A stretch of DNA of 64,000 bases from Actinobacteria bacterium IMCC26207 (GTDB lineage Bacteria; Actinomycetota; Acidimicrobiia; Acidimicrobiales; Microtrichaceae), in assembly GCA_001025035.1 (NCBI GenBank), contig LCZK01000009.1:248001-312000 (forward strand). Direction: 5' to 3'. The notes below the pieces were generated by a model. That model had not been told where the DNA came from. It was given only the letters and a program-made list of their open reading frames with translations, and did no database searches. The position numbers were made by a program, and so were the translations under genes. Positions 32,806-41,785 of the stretch are shown here, piece after piece. Numbering within the stretch: the stretch's first letter is position 1; each line of letters begins with the position of its first letter.

Positions 32806-33680
32806 AGATTGCTCCCATCATGCTGCTGCTGTGAGAACTGCCCGGCTGAGCGACCGCCGCCCACTGGGCCAGCAAAAGTTTGAGCGATAGTAAGCCATGT
32901 GGCTGCCTGAGCACCCACGGCAACCAAATCAAGATCCTCCACATGACGCCGCTGGGTGACGAGCAGACAAAAGTCGAGCGCTGATCCCGACACTCGTTGG
33001 GCTGAATCCTCAGGACCCCAAACCCACTCTTGGCCACTCAGCCCAGCAACCCCAGAAGCATCAACCCCAGAAGCATCAAGCCCAGATGCATCAAGCCCGG
33101 AAGCATCAAGTTCGATACGAAACGCTTCAGTCGGAACTTCCAACTTGTTGGCAGTGAAGGCAAAGTCGCGCGTGCGCACGCCGATGTGCGCAACGTGGCG
33201 AAGCCGAGCGGTCGGTACGGGCCGAACTCCGAGAGCATCGGCAATGTCGTATCCATGCGCCCAAGTTTCCATCAGGCGCGCTGTTGCCATTGATGCCGCA
33301 CTCATCGGCGGGCCAAACCACTTCAGTTTGCGACCCTCCGCAACCTGGGCCAATGCCGACCTTAACGAGGCTCGCCCCGTGCGCCAGAGGACGAGCAATT
33401 CCTCGGGTGACAACTCGGCATTCACTGCTGCTGTTCGATCGATGAACCCTTTTGGCTGCGCCAACAGGGTTTCTGCCTCGGCAACAAAAGCCGCTTCGTC
33501 TACTACGGAAAGCAGGGAAGCCTGATCAGTCCAAGCCAGGTGAGCAACCTGAAATGCAATGTTCCAACCGTCTGATGGTGTTGGCAAACTCCAAGACTCA
33601 GGCGGCAGCGTTGTCAGGAGTGTGTCGAGTGCAGCCCCTTCGGCATCAAGGTCAGCGAGCAAAGCAGAGAGGTCGGCCAC
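32802..33680 (-). CDS. TIGR03084-type MDMPI/DinB-fold metal-binding protein
   Basis: A mycothiol-dependent maleylpyruvate isomerase N-terminal-like (DinB) fold protein of the actinobacterial TIGR03084 kind. Visible features are the opening LADLDAEGAALDTLLTTL, WNIAFQVAHLAWTD with a metal His, LKWFGPPMSAASMATARLMETWAHGYDIADALG with the second His, and a C-terminal domain of SCP2-like type. The start is placed at GTG 33680, where family members begin; the frame itself is open to a TTG at 33716. Near residue 205 there are four DASGL-like repeats coded by 15-bp units. It sits upstream of and overlaps the crotonase gene. Confidence 0.82.
   Translation of the reverse strand: MADLSALLADLDAEGAALDTLLTTLPPESWSLPTPSDGWNIAFQVAHLAWTDQASLLSVVDEAAFVAEAETLLAQPKGFIDRTAAVNAELSPEELLVLWRTGRASLRSALAQVAEGRKLKWFGPPMSAASMATARLMETWAHGYDIADALGVRPVPTARLRHVAHIGVRTRDFAFTANKLEVPTEAFRIELDASGLDASGLDASGVDASGVAGLSGQEWVWGPEDSAQRVSGSALDFCLLVTQRRHVEDLDLVAVGAQAATWLTIAQTFAGPVGGGRSAGQFSQQQHDGSNL
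33052..33111. repeat. Four 15-bp tandem units in the TIGR03084-type gene
   Basis: Units at 33052, 33067, 33082 and 33097 follow CCAGAAGCATCAAGC and encode Leu/Val-Asp-Ala-Ser-Gly on the minus strand. They extend a surface loop in frame. Confidence 0.9.
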
Positions 33681-33739
33681 GAGGAGCAGGTTCACACAGA
33701 ATCGGGCCCAGTTCAATCAGGACTGAGTACCCTGAGTGA

Positions 33740-34408
33740 GTGAGTGAGCTTCTAGCGAAAGTAATTCCGCTTTCTCTCGGGGCGGCCATCAGCCCAACGG
33801 TGCTTGCTGTTGGACTCCTGATTCTGAGCGCCCCAAAGCGAGCCGTGATTCGCGGAACCACCTATACGGCTGGAGTCATGAGCATTCTGGCAGTGCTGAC
33901 TGCGGTCGGGCTCAAGCTGACCCATCATGCAACCTCGGTGCCTGCTGCTCGCCAGCCGATAACACGAGCCATTGATGCCACCTTCGGCCTCGTCCTGCTG
34001 CTATTGGCGTTATCGACGGTGCTGCAAGCAATGAGCACGGATAAGGAATCCGCAGCAGCCACACAGTCCCCGGCGGATCCAGACAAGCACAGCAGTCTGT
34101 GGGCGGCTTTTGTTTTGGGTATGGCCATGATGATGACCAACTTCTCTACGATTTTGCTGTACCTGCCCGCAATGCGAGAAATATCGGCCAGTCGCGTGGA
34201 CCTGTCAGACAAAGCAGCGGCTGTGTGCGTGGCCTTTTTGATCACCTCGATGGCGGCCACATTGCCGCTGGCTCTCCGCCTGATCGCGCCGAGCAAATCT
34301 GCCAAGTGGTTTGCAAGCCTGCACACCCTTGTCACGCGTTATCAGCGCCAGATTGCAGTGACGATCGAAGTGATTTTCGGTGCCTACCTGCTACTGAAGG
34401 CCCTCTAA
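33740..34408 (+). CDS. GAP-family (LysE-like) membrane protein
   Basis: A 222-residue membrane protein of the actinobacterial GAP/Sap type, related to LysE exporters. Six hydrophobic helices are visible: VIPLSLGAAISPTVLAVGLLILS, GTTYTAGVMSILAVLTAVGL, IDATFGLVLLLLALSTVLQA, SLWAAFVLGMAMMMTNFSTILLYL, AAAVCVAFLITSMAATLPLAL and VTIEVIFGAYLLLKAL. The N-terminal PLSLGAAISPT motif is typical. Known relatives move glycolipids or small molecules across the membrane. The start is GTG 33740 in a GTGAGTGAGTGA stretch. It stands alone and is divergent from the TIGR03084-type gene. Confidence 0.82.
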   Translation: MSELLAKVIPLSLGAAISPTVLAVGLLILSAPKRAVIRGTTYTAGVMSILAVLTAVGLKLTHHATSVPAARQPITRAIDATFGLVLLLLALSTVLQAMSTDKESAAATQSPADPDKHSSLWAAFVLGMAMMMTNFSTILLYLPAMREISASRVDLSDKAAAVCVAFLITSMAATLPLALRLIAPSKSAKWFASLHTLVTRYQRQIAVTIEVIFGAYLLLKAL

Positions 34409-34550
34409 ATAGCCATCTGTAGATCAGACTGAAACTCATCGGAAAGCAGTTCCCCTACTGCGAAATCCGCCGCGCCAAACATGTCACATCTAGGCCTGTT
34501 CTGACTCAAGTAAATGAGGCAAGAAACGCACTTAGCTAAAGGGGAAATAC

Positions 34551-34916
34551 ATGTGGTTTGGGAAGAACTACGGGACACTAGATATGTCCGTGGAGGCTCA
34601 GATTGAGCGAGTGAGGATGTGTGTCTCTGAGCTGGGTTACAACCCATTGGATGTCTACGCTGAGCTTCGGGATGAGGATGAATGCACATTTACTGTGAAC
34701 AATGGAAAATACTGGCCCCATTGGGTTGTCTGGAGAGCAAGAGAACTTTCTCTAGTTGCTGAGCCTTCTTGTTGCGTATGTGCTTCTCAACAACTACCTG
34801 CAAGTTGTGAGGCTACGGTGAGACTCGTCGAAGATTGCGGAAGAGATAGAACTGAAGATAAGGGGAGGCCGTGGACAGAAGGGTCCTTCCCTAGGAGAGG
34901 TGTTACTAGACCATGA
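34551..34916 (+). CDS. Hypothetical protein upstream of an SDR gene
   Basis: A 121-codon frame from ATG 34551 with an AAAGGGG site upstream and a stop that overlaps the next ATG by four bases (ATGA). The first 70 residues look like a real protein (acidic, with YGTLDMSVEAQIERVRMC and YWPHWVVWRAREL), while the last 50 are Cys/Arg-rich and atypical. In the neighbouring frame the same DNA codes a hydrophobic stretch ending at a TGA near 34820, so a frameshift or a shorter gene is possible. Base composition here is more AT-rich than around it. No family recognised. Confidence 0.4.
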   Translation: MWFGKNYGTLDMSVEAQIERVRMCVSELGYNPLDVYAELRDEDECTFTVNNGKYWPHWVVWRARELSLVAEPSCCVCASQQLPASCEATVRLVEDCGRDRTEDKGRPWTEGSFPRRGVTRP

Positions 34917-35797
34917 CTGAACTTGCCGTTGTCACTGGAGCGAACTCGGGGATTGGCTTGGCCACAGCGCTGAGCTTGGCCCATGCGGGTTACCGGGTGT
35001 TTGCCGGAGCACGGCGTGTTGAGGGCCTCGAGGCAATCGCCCAGGCTGCATCAGATGCTGGCCTGTCGGACACTGCGGGCCAGGCCGGAATTGTTGCGGT
35101 CATGATCGACGTCACCGATGACGCTTCGGTGAGTCAGGCCTTCGAGCAGATTCTTGCCGAGGGGGCAGTGGCTGTTTTAGTGAACAACGCTGGCATTACT
35201 GGTGCTGGCAGCATCGAAGAAACCCCCGTGGACGAGTACCAGGCAATGTTCGACACCAACGTGCTTGGTGTGATTCGCTGCACGCAGCAGGTGCTTCCCG
35301 GAATGCGACAAGCCCAGGCCGGCAGCATCGTGAACATCTCATCCTCTTCGGCAGTTCTGTCGCCACCACTCATGGGCCCCTACGCATCAACCAAGCGGGC
35401 CGTGGAGTCACTCAGCGAGTCCCTACAGTCCGAGGTTGCACCGTTTGGGATCAACGTGGTTCTGGTACAGGCCGGCACGATCCTCACCCCGATCTGGGGC
35501 AAATCTGAACCACCAGCAGAAGACACCGCCTACCCGCAGGCACGCAGCTTTTTGCTTGAGGTGCTCACTCATAACTTGATGACCAGCGGTGTACCACCAG
35601 AGGCAGTTGCAGAGACAATCCTGAGTGCCGTGCAGTCCGAGCGGCCGGCGCTTCGCCACCTTGTGGGAGATGCCACCGTTCTTGCCGGCATGCGCGAACG
35701 CCACTCAGATGATGAACTCATGGGAGTGTTCTCACTTTCCGGTGAAGAGTTCCGCGTTCGCTACAGCGAACTCAGTGGAATCAACTACTGGGGCTAG
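34913..35797 (+). CDS. Short-chain dehydrogenase/reductase (SDR)
   Basis: A 294-residue classical SDR. Motifs: [14 protein letters not shown] (TGxxxGIG cofactor site), ARR after the second strand suggesting NADP preference, [17 protein letters not shown], Ser in [10 protein letters not shown], and the catalytic YASTKRA (Tyr-x3-Lys). The C-terminal part is longer than usual and rich in acidic residues. Substrate cannot be told. It begins with an ATGA overlap with the preceding frame, and its last 17 bases overlap the end of the convergent MBL-fold gene. Confidence 0.92.
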   Translation: MTELAVVTGANSGIGLATALSLAHAGYRVFAGARRVEGLEAIAQAASDAGLSDTAGQAGIVAVMIDVTDDASVSQAFEQILAEGAVAVLVNNAGITGAGSIEETPVDEYQAMFDTNVLGVIRCTQQVLPGMRQAQAGSIVNISSSSAVLSPPLMGPYASTKRAVESLSESLQSEVAPFGINVVLVQAGTILTPIWGKSEPPAEDTAYPQARSFLLEVLTHNLMTSGVPPEAVAETILSAVQSERPALRHLVGDATVLAGMRERHSDDELMGVFSLSGEEFRVRYSELSGINYWG

Positions 35798-36641
35798 GCA
35801 GACTAGGCAGAATGGGTCGATAACGACCCTTGGCATCTTGCTCGATACGTGCCATCGCAACTTCTGCGTCGTGGGTAAACACCACCGCTACGTTGCGCTC
35901 AACCATGTCGGCCAAGAACGGCAGCTTTTCTTCCATAACGAGTTCCGGAAAGCGGTCATACCCCATCGTGATCGGAAGGTGCACCCACGGCCGGCCAGCA
36001 ACCAAGTCTGAGGCATAAACGACCGGGCCGTCAGGACCGTCGACCTCTGTCATCAGCAGCCCAGGTGTGTGGCCATCAGAATGATGAAATCGATACCCCG
36101 CACCAAGGGTGACCGAGGAATCGCCCTCAATTAGCTCGAGCCTGCCCGTTGCTTCTATCAGGGGCTGTAGCTCTGGAATGAACGAGCCGGCATCGCGAGC
36201 CGTGGGGATGCATGCACGGTCCCATGCCTTTTGGCTCACCACATAGCTGGCATTGACAAACACCAGCTCTGGCGAAGACCCCTCTTCCCAAGCGGCGAGC
36301 ACTCCGCCTGCATGATCAAAGTGCAGGTGCGAAAGCACCACAACATCAATCTCTTCAGGACTAACGCCTAGGGCTGCCAAGTTTTCGATCAGCATGTGGC
36401 GGTCTTCGGTCACGCCGAACCGCTCCCGCATCTGGGGTGCAAAAAACGCACCAATTCCAGCCTCAAGTAATACCGTCCGTCCTGAGTCTTCTTGAATGAG
36501 CAGCGTGCGCGTGGCTAACGGAATGCGGTTCAACTCATCGGGCTGAATCCAGCGCTGCCAAAGCGCCCGCGGCGCGTTCCCAAACATTGCTCCGCCATCG
36601 AGGCGCTGAAAATTCCCAAGGACTGGAGTCAGAGTTGCCAT
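35781..36641 (-). CDS. Metallo-beta-lactamase-fold hydrolase
   Basis: An MBL-fold hydrolase of about 286 residues. The metal-binding motif is [14 protein letters not shown] (HxHxDH), later ligands being His in HHSDGHTPG, Asp in [10 protein letters not shown], and His in [10 protein letters not shown]. The layout is that of the lactonase/AttM-like group (quorum-quenching or glyoxalase-II-like lactones and esters), where the Asp bridges two zinc ions. No signal peptide. The frame starts at GTG 36647, but the ATG at 36641 is the more ordinary choice; no ribosome site decides. It is convergent and overlapping with the SDR gene. Confidence 0.88.
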   Translation of the reverse strand: MATLTPVLGNFQRLDGGAMFGNAPRALWQRWIQPDELNRIPLATRTLLIQEDSGRTVLLEAGIGAFFAPQMRERFGVTEDRHMLIENLAALGVSPEEIDVVVLSHLHFDHAGGVLAAWEEGSSPELVFVNASYVVSQKAWDRACIPTARDAGSFIPELQPLIEATGRLELIEGDSSVTLGAGYRFHHSDGHTPGLLMTEVDGPDGPVVYASDLVAGRPWVHLPITMGYDRFPELVMEEKLPFLADMVERNVAVVFTHDAEVAMARIEQDAKGRYRPILPSLPSPSS

Positions 36642-36707
36642 GGGCACAGTCTAAATATGAAGGGAGATAAATAGGACCCGCATGCGAGCACTCAATAGGG
36701 TTGGGCT

Positions 36708-38129
36708 GTGCAACAGGTCCCTGCAGGTCTCCAGTCCGCGATTCAGAGGCTCCTTCGAGAACGGCAGATCTTTGGCTTAGCCGTGTGCGGATTTGATCGC
36801 AAGGGTGTTCGCTTTGCAGGGGGATTTGGCTACGCAGACTTGGACCGCGGCGAACGAGTCACCGAAGACACCATCTTTCGCGTGGGCTCCATCTCAAAGC
36901 TGCTCACGACTGCGTTCGTTCTCAAGTTGGCTGACTCCAAGCAGCTGGACCTTGATCGCGATACCAACTCTTATCTGCCAGAACCTTTGCGCGTTACTGA
37001 TCAAGCAGGCCAACCTGCAGAGTTTGAACTGCGCCGTTTGCTCTCACATAGCGCTGGGTTGGAGTTTGGCGTTCGCGGTGTGGACTCGGGCAACGTTGCA
37101 CTCTCGTACCTTGCGAACGGTGGGCATGTGCGCAACCTGACTGATGCCATTACGGGCCTGAAGGTCAACATGGCTCCGGGGAAGCGCGTGGTGTATTCAA
37201 ACCCTGCGTTCAATCTGGCTGGCTTCATCGCTGCGCAGGCAGTCGGCCTGCCCTTCGAACAGGCAGTGCAGCAACAAGTCCTTGATCCGCTCGGCATGAC
37301 TGACTCAGCGTTCACTCCTCAGCGTCGAGGCCCTGGCGTAGCCACTCCCTACGGAGCGCTGTTTCCACTCAAGGTCGGCTCGAAGCCTGTAGACAGACTG
37401 CGCGTTTTGGCAACACCCATGGGTGGGCTCACTACCAACGTCTCGGACCTAGCGCGGTTCGGGCAGATGCTGCTCAATCAGGGGCAGTCAGGCGGCGAGG
37501 AGTATCTGACTGCCAAGATCGTGGACTCTGCAATGACTCTGAAAGAAAGGAACCATCCGGCCTTGGACCAAGGCTTCGGGCTGGGCCTAAAGGTCAGAAC
37601 CTGGAGGGGGCGACGCTCTGTGGGGCACGACGGAAACATGCCTGGGGTAGCCGCGCAACTGATCCTCTGCCCTGAGGATGGCGTAGGTGCAGTGGTGCTG
37701 ACCAATGGCTACTCACTCGCTGTGCCACACCAGGTTGCTGCTCGCGTGTTGGAACACCTGCTTGAGCTGCCAGCAGATACCCAGCTGACATCTGCACCAA
37801 GCATGACAAGAGCTGAGACGAAGGACTGGGAGGCGCTCGGCCGCCGAATTGAAGGCTCCTATCAACTTCGAGACTCCACTCCCCCGGGGCTCGGCGAGTT
37901 GCTCAATCGTTTCTTGCTGCGAATCAGTGTCACCCATGAGGCCGCTGGACGACTGCGCATCGAGGGCAGCCCGGGCTCTGACGGTCCGGCATGGCTGATT
38001 CCTACCTCGACGCTTGGGCAGTACCGGATTGCTGCCGGGGTCGACAACGGCACCAACGCAGTGGTTGACGAACAGCCTGACGGTGTCCACCTGTGGTTGG
38101 GCTTCGCCACACATCTTCACAAGCGGTGA
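36708..38129 (+). CDS. Serine beta-lactamase-like (class C / DD-peptidase fold) hydrolase
   Basis: A 473-residue penicillin-binding-like serine hydrolase. Catalytic motifs: SISK at 61-64 (nucleophile Ser61, Lys64), YSN near 162 in RVVYSNPAFNLAGF, and GHDGNMPG near 307 in place of KTG/HxG. An additional C-terminal lipocalin-like region of about 120 residues follows, as in many EstB-type esterases and D-aminopeptidases. There is no signal peptide, which argues for an intracellular esterase rather than a wall enzyme. Translation starts at GTG 36708. A second, truncated member of the superfamily is at the right end of the window. Confidence 0.9.
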   Translation: MQQVPAGLQSAIQRLLRERQIFGLAVCGFDRKGVRFAGGFGYADLDRGERVTEDTIFRVGSISKLLTTAFVLKLADSKQLDLDRDTNSYLPEPLRVTDQAGQPAEFELRRLLSHSAGLEFGVRGVDSGNVALSYLANGGHVRNLTDAITGLKVNMAPGKRVVYSNPAFNLAGFIAAQAVGLPFEQAVQQQVLDPLGMTDSAFTPQRRGPGVATPYGALFPLKVGSKPVDRLRVLATPMGGLTTNVSDLARFGQMLLNQGQSGGEEYLTAKIVDSAMTLKERNHPALDQGFGLGLKVRTWRGRRSVGHDGNMPGVAAQLILCPEDGVGAVVLTNGYSLAVPHQVAARVLEHLLELPADTQLTSAPSMTRAETKDWEALGRRIEGSYQLRDSTPPGLGELLNRFLLRISVTHEAAGRLRIEGSPGSDGPAWLIPTSTLGQYRIAAGVDNGTNAVVDEQPDGVHLWLGFATHLHKR

Positions 38130-38235
38130 TTAGCTAGACCTAGAATTTTGGGCGGGTTCTCGCCGGCGAACGCAGAGAATCAGGCGTCGCATGTAGCTTT
38201 GAAGGTTGAGGACTCAGATCAGAAAGTGGACCTAC

Positions 38236-38709
38236 ATGCTGACTGTCGGAATCAACCATGTTGCAACGATCACCAAAGATAGTGATCGGCTGCAAGCTTT
38301 CTACCGAGAGGTTTTTGAAGCCGAGATCTTGCGGGATGGGAGCGAGTTTCCCGACGGTTCGGGGCCGCGCCTGTCGGTTATCAAAATCGGCCCGTACGCC
38401 GAATTGAACGTGTTTGAGATTGATGGAAACACGCAGGCCGATGTGCAAACGCCGATGTTCGGACGTGGACGACTTGATCATTTTGCCCTTCAGGCTGAAT
38501 CGATTGAAGCGTTTGAAACCATTCGCGAGCGGCTGCGGGCACGCGGAGCAGCTGATGATTTCGTCACCGATTTCGGCCCCATCCTCAGCCTGTTCTTCCG
38601 CGATCCCGATGGCCTCGAGGGCGAAGTGTGCGTGAAGAACCCCGACCTAATTCCCGGTGCTGACAATCCCCCTGGAACTCGCGCAGCGCGCTACCCAGCA
38701 GAGGCGTAG
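38236..38709 (+). CDS. VOC-family (glyoxalase/dioxygenase-fold) protein
   Basis: A 157-residue vicinal-oxygen-chelate protein with two beta-alpha-beta-beta-beta modules. Metal-site positions are visible: His in VGINHVATITKD, Glu in AELNVFEID, His in LDHFALQAES, and Glu in DGLEGEVCVKNP, so a divalent metal may be bound. The frame opens at 38206, but ATG 38236 starts right at the first strand. It may be a lyase, epimerase or dioxygenase; the family does not tell. The esterase gene follows after 29 bases, so they may be co-transcribed. Confidence 0.85.
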   Translation: MLTVGINHVATITKDSDRLQAFYREVFEAEILRDGSEFPDGSGPRLSVIKIGPYAELNVFEIDGNTQADVQTPMFGRGRLDHFALQAESIEAFETIRERLRARGAADDFVTDFGPILSLFFRDPDGLEGEVCVKNPDLIPGADNPPGTRAARYPAEA

Positions 38710-38738
38710 TTCGCCCAAGCGCTCTGAGAGGAGTCCTG

Positions 38739-39683
38739 TTGAGAAAAACGCTACTGGTGTTATCGGCGCTACTTATTGCGGGATGCACAGCAACAAATCC
38801 CGAGTCGAGTAGCACCAGCAGCCCTGCTCCCAGCAATCGCTCTACTTCGACAAGTGCCCCCACAACGAGTGCCGAGGCTTCGGCTGCAAGCTGTCGCGAG
38901 AAGGCCTCGGGTCCCAAAACTCTGAGCTATGCAAACCGTTCCGGGGTGGAGCCGAACCTGACCAGTCTTGATGTGTATTTGCCACCTGGTTGCGGCCCAG
39001 CGCCAGTGCTCCTGTGGGTACATGGTGGTGGTTGGCGGCGAGGCGACAAGTCAAACGGCATGAAGCAGAAGGTGGCTTGGGCCGAGTCCCTTGGCGCTGC
39101 ACTTGTGTCGGTGAACTATCGATTGACTACCCCAGATTCTGGGGTGCAGTGGCCCGATCATGGCCAAGACCTAGCCGCCGCCGTGGCATGGGTTCAACAG
39201 AACGGGCCTGCTCAAGGCCTCGACCCAACAAAGCTCACGCTGATCGGCCACTCTGCCGGAGCGCACCTAGTTGCCATCGTGGCCACCGATCAGGCGTTGC
39301 TTACTACTGCAGGTGCCGACCCAGCCAAGGTGTCGTGTGTTGTGGCCCTCGATTTCTCCTTCGACCTAGCCAGTGCCCCTGCGGACAAGATGATCGCTGA
39401 CGCGTTCGGCACAGACCCACAGGTCATTGCTGCGGCCTCGCCGAATGTGCAGATCGAGCGCAACGGCGCACCGAGCGCCCGCTTCTTGATCGCTACTCGG
39501 GGTGGACGAAGTCGAGTGGCCGATGCTCAAGCGTTTGTAGATCTCGTGAACACGTCAGGGGGTTCCGCCGAGCTCGTTGACGCAACCCCGTACACGCACA
39601 ATCAGGTCAGCACACAACTTGGCGCCGCTGATGACACTCTGGTTACGCCTGCGGTGACTGAGTTCGTACAATCCTGCAACTAG
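38739..39683 (+). CDS. Secreted alpha/beta-hydrolase lipoprotein (HSL-type esterase)
   Basis: A 314-residue esterase with a lipoprotein leader: TLLVLSALLIAGC with lipobox IAGC, then a Ser/Thr/Ala-rich linker. The hydrolase has the oxyanion motif WVHGGGW, the nucleophile elbow LIGHSAGAHL, an acid in the ASPNVQIERN region (tentative), and catalytic His in PYTHNQ. It belongs to the hormone-sensitive-lipase/carboxylesterase group. The start is TTG 38739 with GAGAGGAG upstream. A paralogue of the same layout is at 48617-49654. Confidence 0.9.
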   Translation: MRKTLLVLSALLIAGCTATNPESSSTSSPAPSNRSTSTSAPTTSAEASAASCREKASGPKTLSYANRSGVEPNLTSLDVYLPPGCGPAPVLLWVHGGGWRRGDKSNGMKQKVAWAESLGAALVSVNYRLTTPDSGVQWPDHGQDLAAAVAWVQQNGPAQGLDPTKLTLIGHSAGAHLVAIVATDQALLTTAGADPAKVSCVVALDFSFDLASAPADKMIADAFGTDPQVIAAASPNVQIERNGAPSARFLIATRGGRSRVADAQAFVDLVNTSGGSAELVDATPYTHNQVSTQLGAADDTLVTPAVTEFVQSCN

Positions 39684-39693
39684 TTCTGGATCC

Positions 39694-40839
39694 TCAGGAC
39701 TCGGGAGCAGAACTCATTGAGCTAGCAACTTTGCGGAACAGTTGAGCTTCTTGGTCCGAGTATGGGGTCCCATCTGGGTGCAGCAACTCGTGAAACCAAG
39801 GGCTTGGTTCGCCCTTGCGCCGAAGGTACCAAGAGGTCCACGGAAACTTGGTCTGGGAGCGGCCATCTACGAGTCCCCAGTTGAACGCGCCAACCGAGTG
39901 GCTTGCCAGAACCTCGAGCAACACAGCAGGAGACCGCGGCCTACCTAACCACTCTGTACACACAAGCGGACGGCCAAACGAAGAGAGGTAACGGATCGAG
40001 TCCGCAAGGCCCTTCTCTCCCTCATAGGAGTGAAAAGAGTAGATGTCTGAGCGCTCGAATATCACTCGTGCAGCTTGGCGGGACCGTTCTGCTCCTCGCT
40101 TCGTGCCGTTGAAAATGCCAACTGTGATTGGCTGGTCGGGATCAACCGCCGCCGCCCAGTCGAAGACCTGCTCCAGAAGCCGGGCGATCAGTGCTGACTT
40201 ATGGGCTGGCTCGAACTTCCTATAGGCGGGGTTCGGGCTATCAGGTTCGTTGAATAAGTCCCACGCAATGATCCTCGGATCATGGGCGAACCGGCCGATC
40301 ACAGCCTCTACATAAGGGCGCAGTGAGTCCCAGCGATCCGGGTTGGCAATAACTGCAGCGCCGGGCGACTGCAGCCAGGTGGAGTTGTGCAGATGCGGGC
40401 GAGGGTCACGCTGGCGGCCAACAACAGGCCGTGGGTTCCAGATGCCATCAAAAAGCACTGGCATCACAGTGATTCCATGAGAGTTGGCAACCTCGAGCAC
40501 CTGCTCAATGCGGTCCAAGAATGCTTCGCCCTCGGTCTGCCAAAGCAGGTCGTGCAAAAAGATTCGCATGCTGTTCATGCCGAACTGCTCGGCCGCCCAG
40601 CCCAGCTCGCGATCAATGGTTGGCAGATCGAAGGTGTCGGCCTGCCACATCTCGAGCTGATTGCCGGCAGTTGACGGAATGAAGTTTGCCCCCAGCAACC
40701 ACGGCGTGCGCTTGGCCCAATCCTGGGCCTGTTCAACTGACCACCGGGCACGAGATAGAACAGGTGGGGCCGGTCGAGGATCATGAACCCGAAGCGCTTG
40801 AACGACTTGTCGGCCAAGAATGCCAGCGATGCTTGTCAC
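39694..40839 (-). CDS. GH5-like TIM-barrel glycoside hydrolase, cytoplasmic
   Basis: A 381-residue (beta/alpha)8 barrel of clan GH-A. Catalytic residues: acid/base Glu in WDLFNEPDSPN and nucleophile Glu in LVCTEWLGR. Other barrel motifs are GANFIPSTAGNQLEMW, MNSMRIFLHDLLW, ITVMPVLFDG and IYSFHSYEG. It resembles proteins annotated as cellulase or 1,4-beta-xylanase, but neither has been shown for this type. No signal peptide is seen, so its substrate would be intracellular or the protein leaves by another route. Start is GTG 40839. Confidence 0.85.
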   Translation of the reverse strand: MTSIAGILGRQVVQALRVHDPRPAPPVLSRARWSVEQAQDWAKRTPWLLGANFIPSTAGNQLEMWQADTFDLPTIDRELGWAAEQFGMNSMRIFLHDLLWQTEGEAFLDRIEQVLEVANSHGITVMPVLFDGIWNPRPVVGRQRDPRPHLHNSTWLQSPGAAVIANPDRWDSLRPYVEAVIGRFAHDPRIIAWDLFNEPDSPNPAYRKFEPAHKSALIARLLEQVFDWAAAVDPDQPITVGIFNGTKRGAERSRQAARVIFERSDIYSFHSYEGEKGLADSIRYLSSFGRPLVCTEWLGRPRSPAVLLEVLASHSVGAFNWGLVDGRSQTKFPWTSWYLRRKGEPSPWFHELLHPDGTPYSDQEAQLFRKVASSMSSAPES

Positions 40840-41016
40840 GGCTGGAGCTGCTCAAAGATCACTTGAGCAGCTTAGGAGGACTCCCTCGCTCTGTGCGGCC
40901 TTGACCGAGAACGGCCTGCTGTACTCAAAGCGCAGGATCAGCGAAACTGCTGGGGCGAAAGGCGCTGGGCCTCTTCGATAATGAACCATGCAGGGGTCAC
41001 CGTGGGTGTGAGTTGG

Positions 41017-41736
41017 ATGACGAGTGGTCAGCGGCCAGCGAAGCCATCGGTGATGGCACATCGCGGCGGGGCTGCGCTCGGCGCCGAGAACTCTGTTGAG
41101 ACCTTCGCTCTTGCCGCCGCTGCGGGTGCCAACTCCGTTGAGGTCGACCTCGTTCAAACTGCCGACGGTCAGCTCGTCATGCTTCATGACGCATTCGTGA
41201 CCAACGGAGGCGTCTGGCGCTGGGTGCGAGACCTCACACTCGATGAGATCGGCGAGGTCACAGGTGAGCAGCCGGGCACCCATCTTGATCTGCTGTCGAC
41301 CTGCGCCGAGTTGGGGCTTGGTCTGTACGCAGAAGTGAAGGCGGCAAGCGCTGAACCCCTGGACCGCTTGGTGAATGACATCCTTGAGCGGGACTTGAAC
41401 GAGTTGGTTTGCGTGGCCTCATTCCGAGCAGACATCGTGGCTCATGTGGCTCGCCAGAAGGCAGTCGATACCAGTTGGCTCTTTTTGGATCCAGGTTCTG
41501 ATCCACTCGCGGTAGCACAGGACCTTGGTTGCAGATTTGTGCACCCCTGTTTCGACCTCATGCCAGACCTCGTTGACCTGATGGAGGGTGAGTGGATCGA
41601 GCGCCTCTGGAACGGTGGCCGTGGAGTGGTCTCTTGGAACACCGTCTCGCCAGAGCTCATGGCCAAGATGGCCCAAGCCGGAGTTGCTGCAATTTGTACT
41701 GACGACCCAAGAGTGGTGCCGGAGCTACAGGCCTAA
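41017..41736 (+). CDS. Glycerophosphodiester phosphodiesterase
   Basis: A roughly 239-residue GDPD-family phosphodiesterase. The motif VMAHRGGAALGAENSVETFALAAAAG holds the catalytic His and the metal Glu; EVDLVQTADGQLVMLHD holds the Glu-x-Asp pair and second His; AEVKA is the later metal Glu; and GVVSWNTVSPELMAKM with ICTDDPRVV completes the barrel. It splits glycerophosphodiesters to sn-glycerol 3-phosphate and alcohol. It is cytoplasmic (no leader). ATG 41017 is preferred to 40981 since the barrel starts soon after; neither has a clear ribosome site. Confidence 0.9.
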   Translation: MTSGQRPAKPSVMAHRGGAALGAENSVETFALAAAAGANSVEVDLVQTADGQLVMLHDAFVTNGGVWRWVRDLTLDEIGEVTGEQPGTHLDLLSTCAELGLGLYAEVKAASAEPLDRLVNDILERDLNELVCVASFRADIVAHVARQKAVDTSWLFLDPGSDPLAVAQDLGCRFVHPCFDLMPDLVDLMEGEWIERLWNGGRGVVSWNTVSPELMAKMAQAGVAAICTDDPRVVPELQA

Positions 41737-41785
41737 GCCGCAGGCGAGATTGTTTCGGACTCGTTACCTCTTCGCTTCCGCTCCC

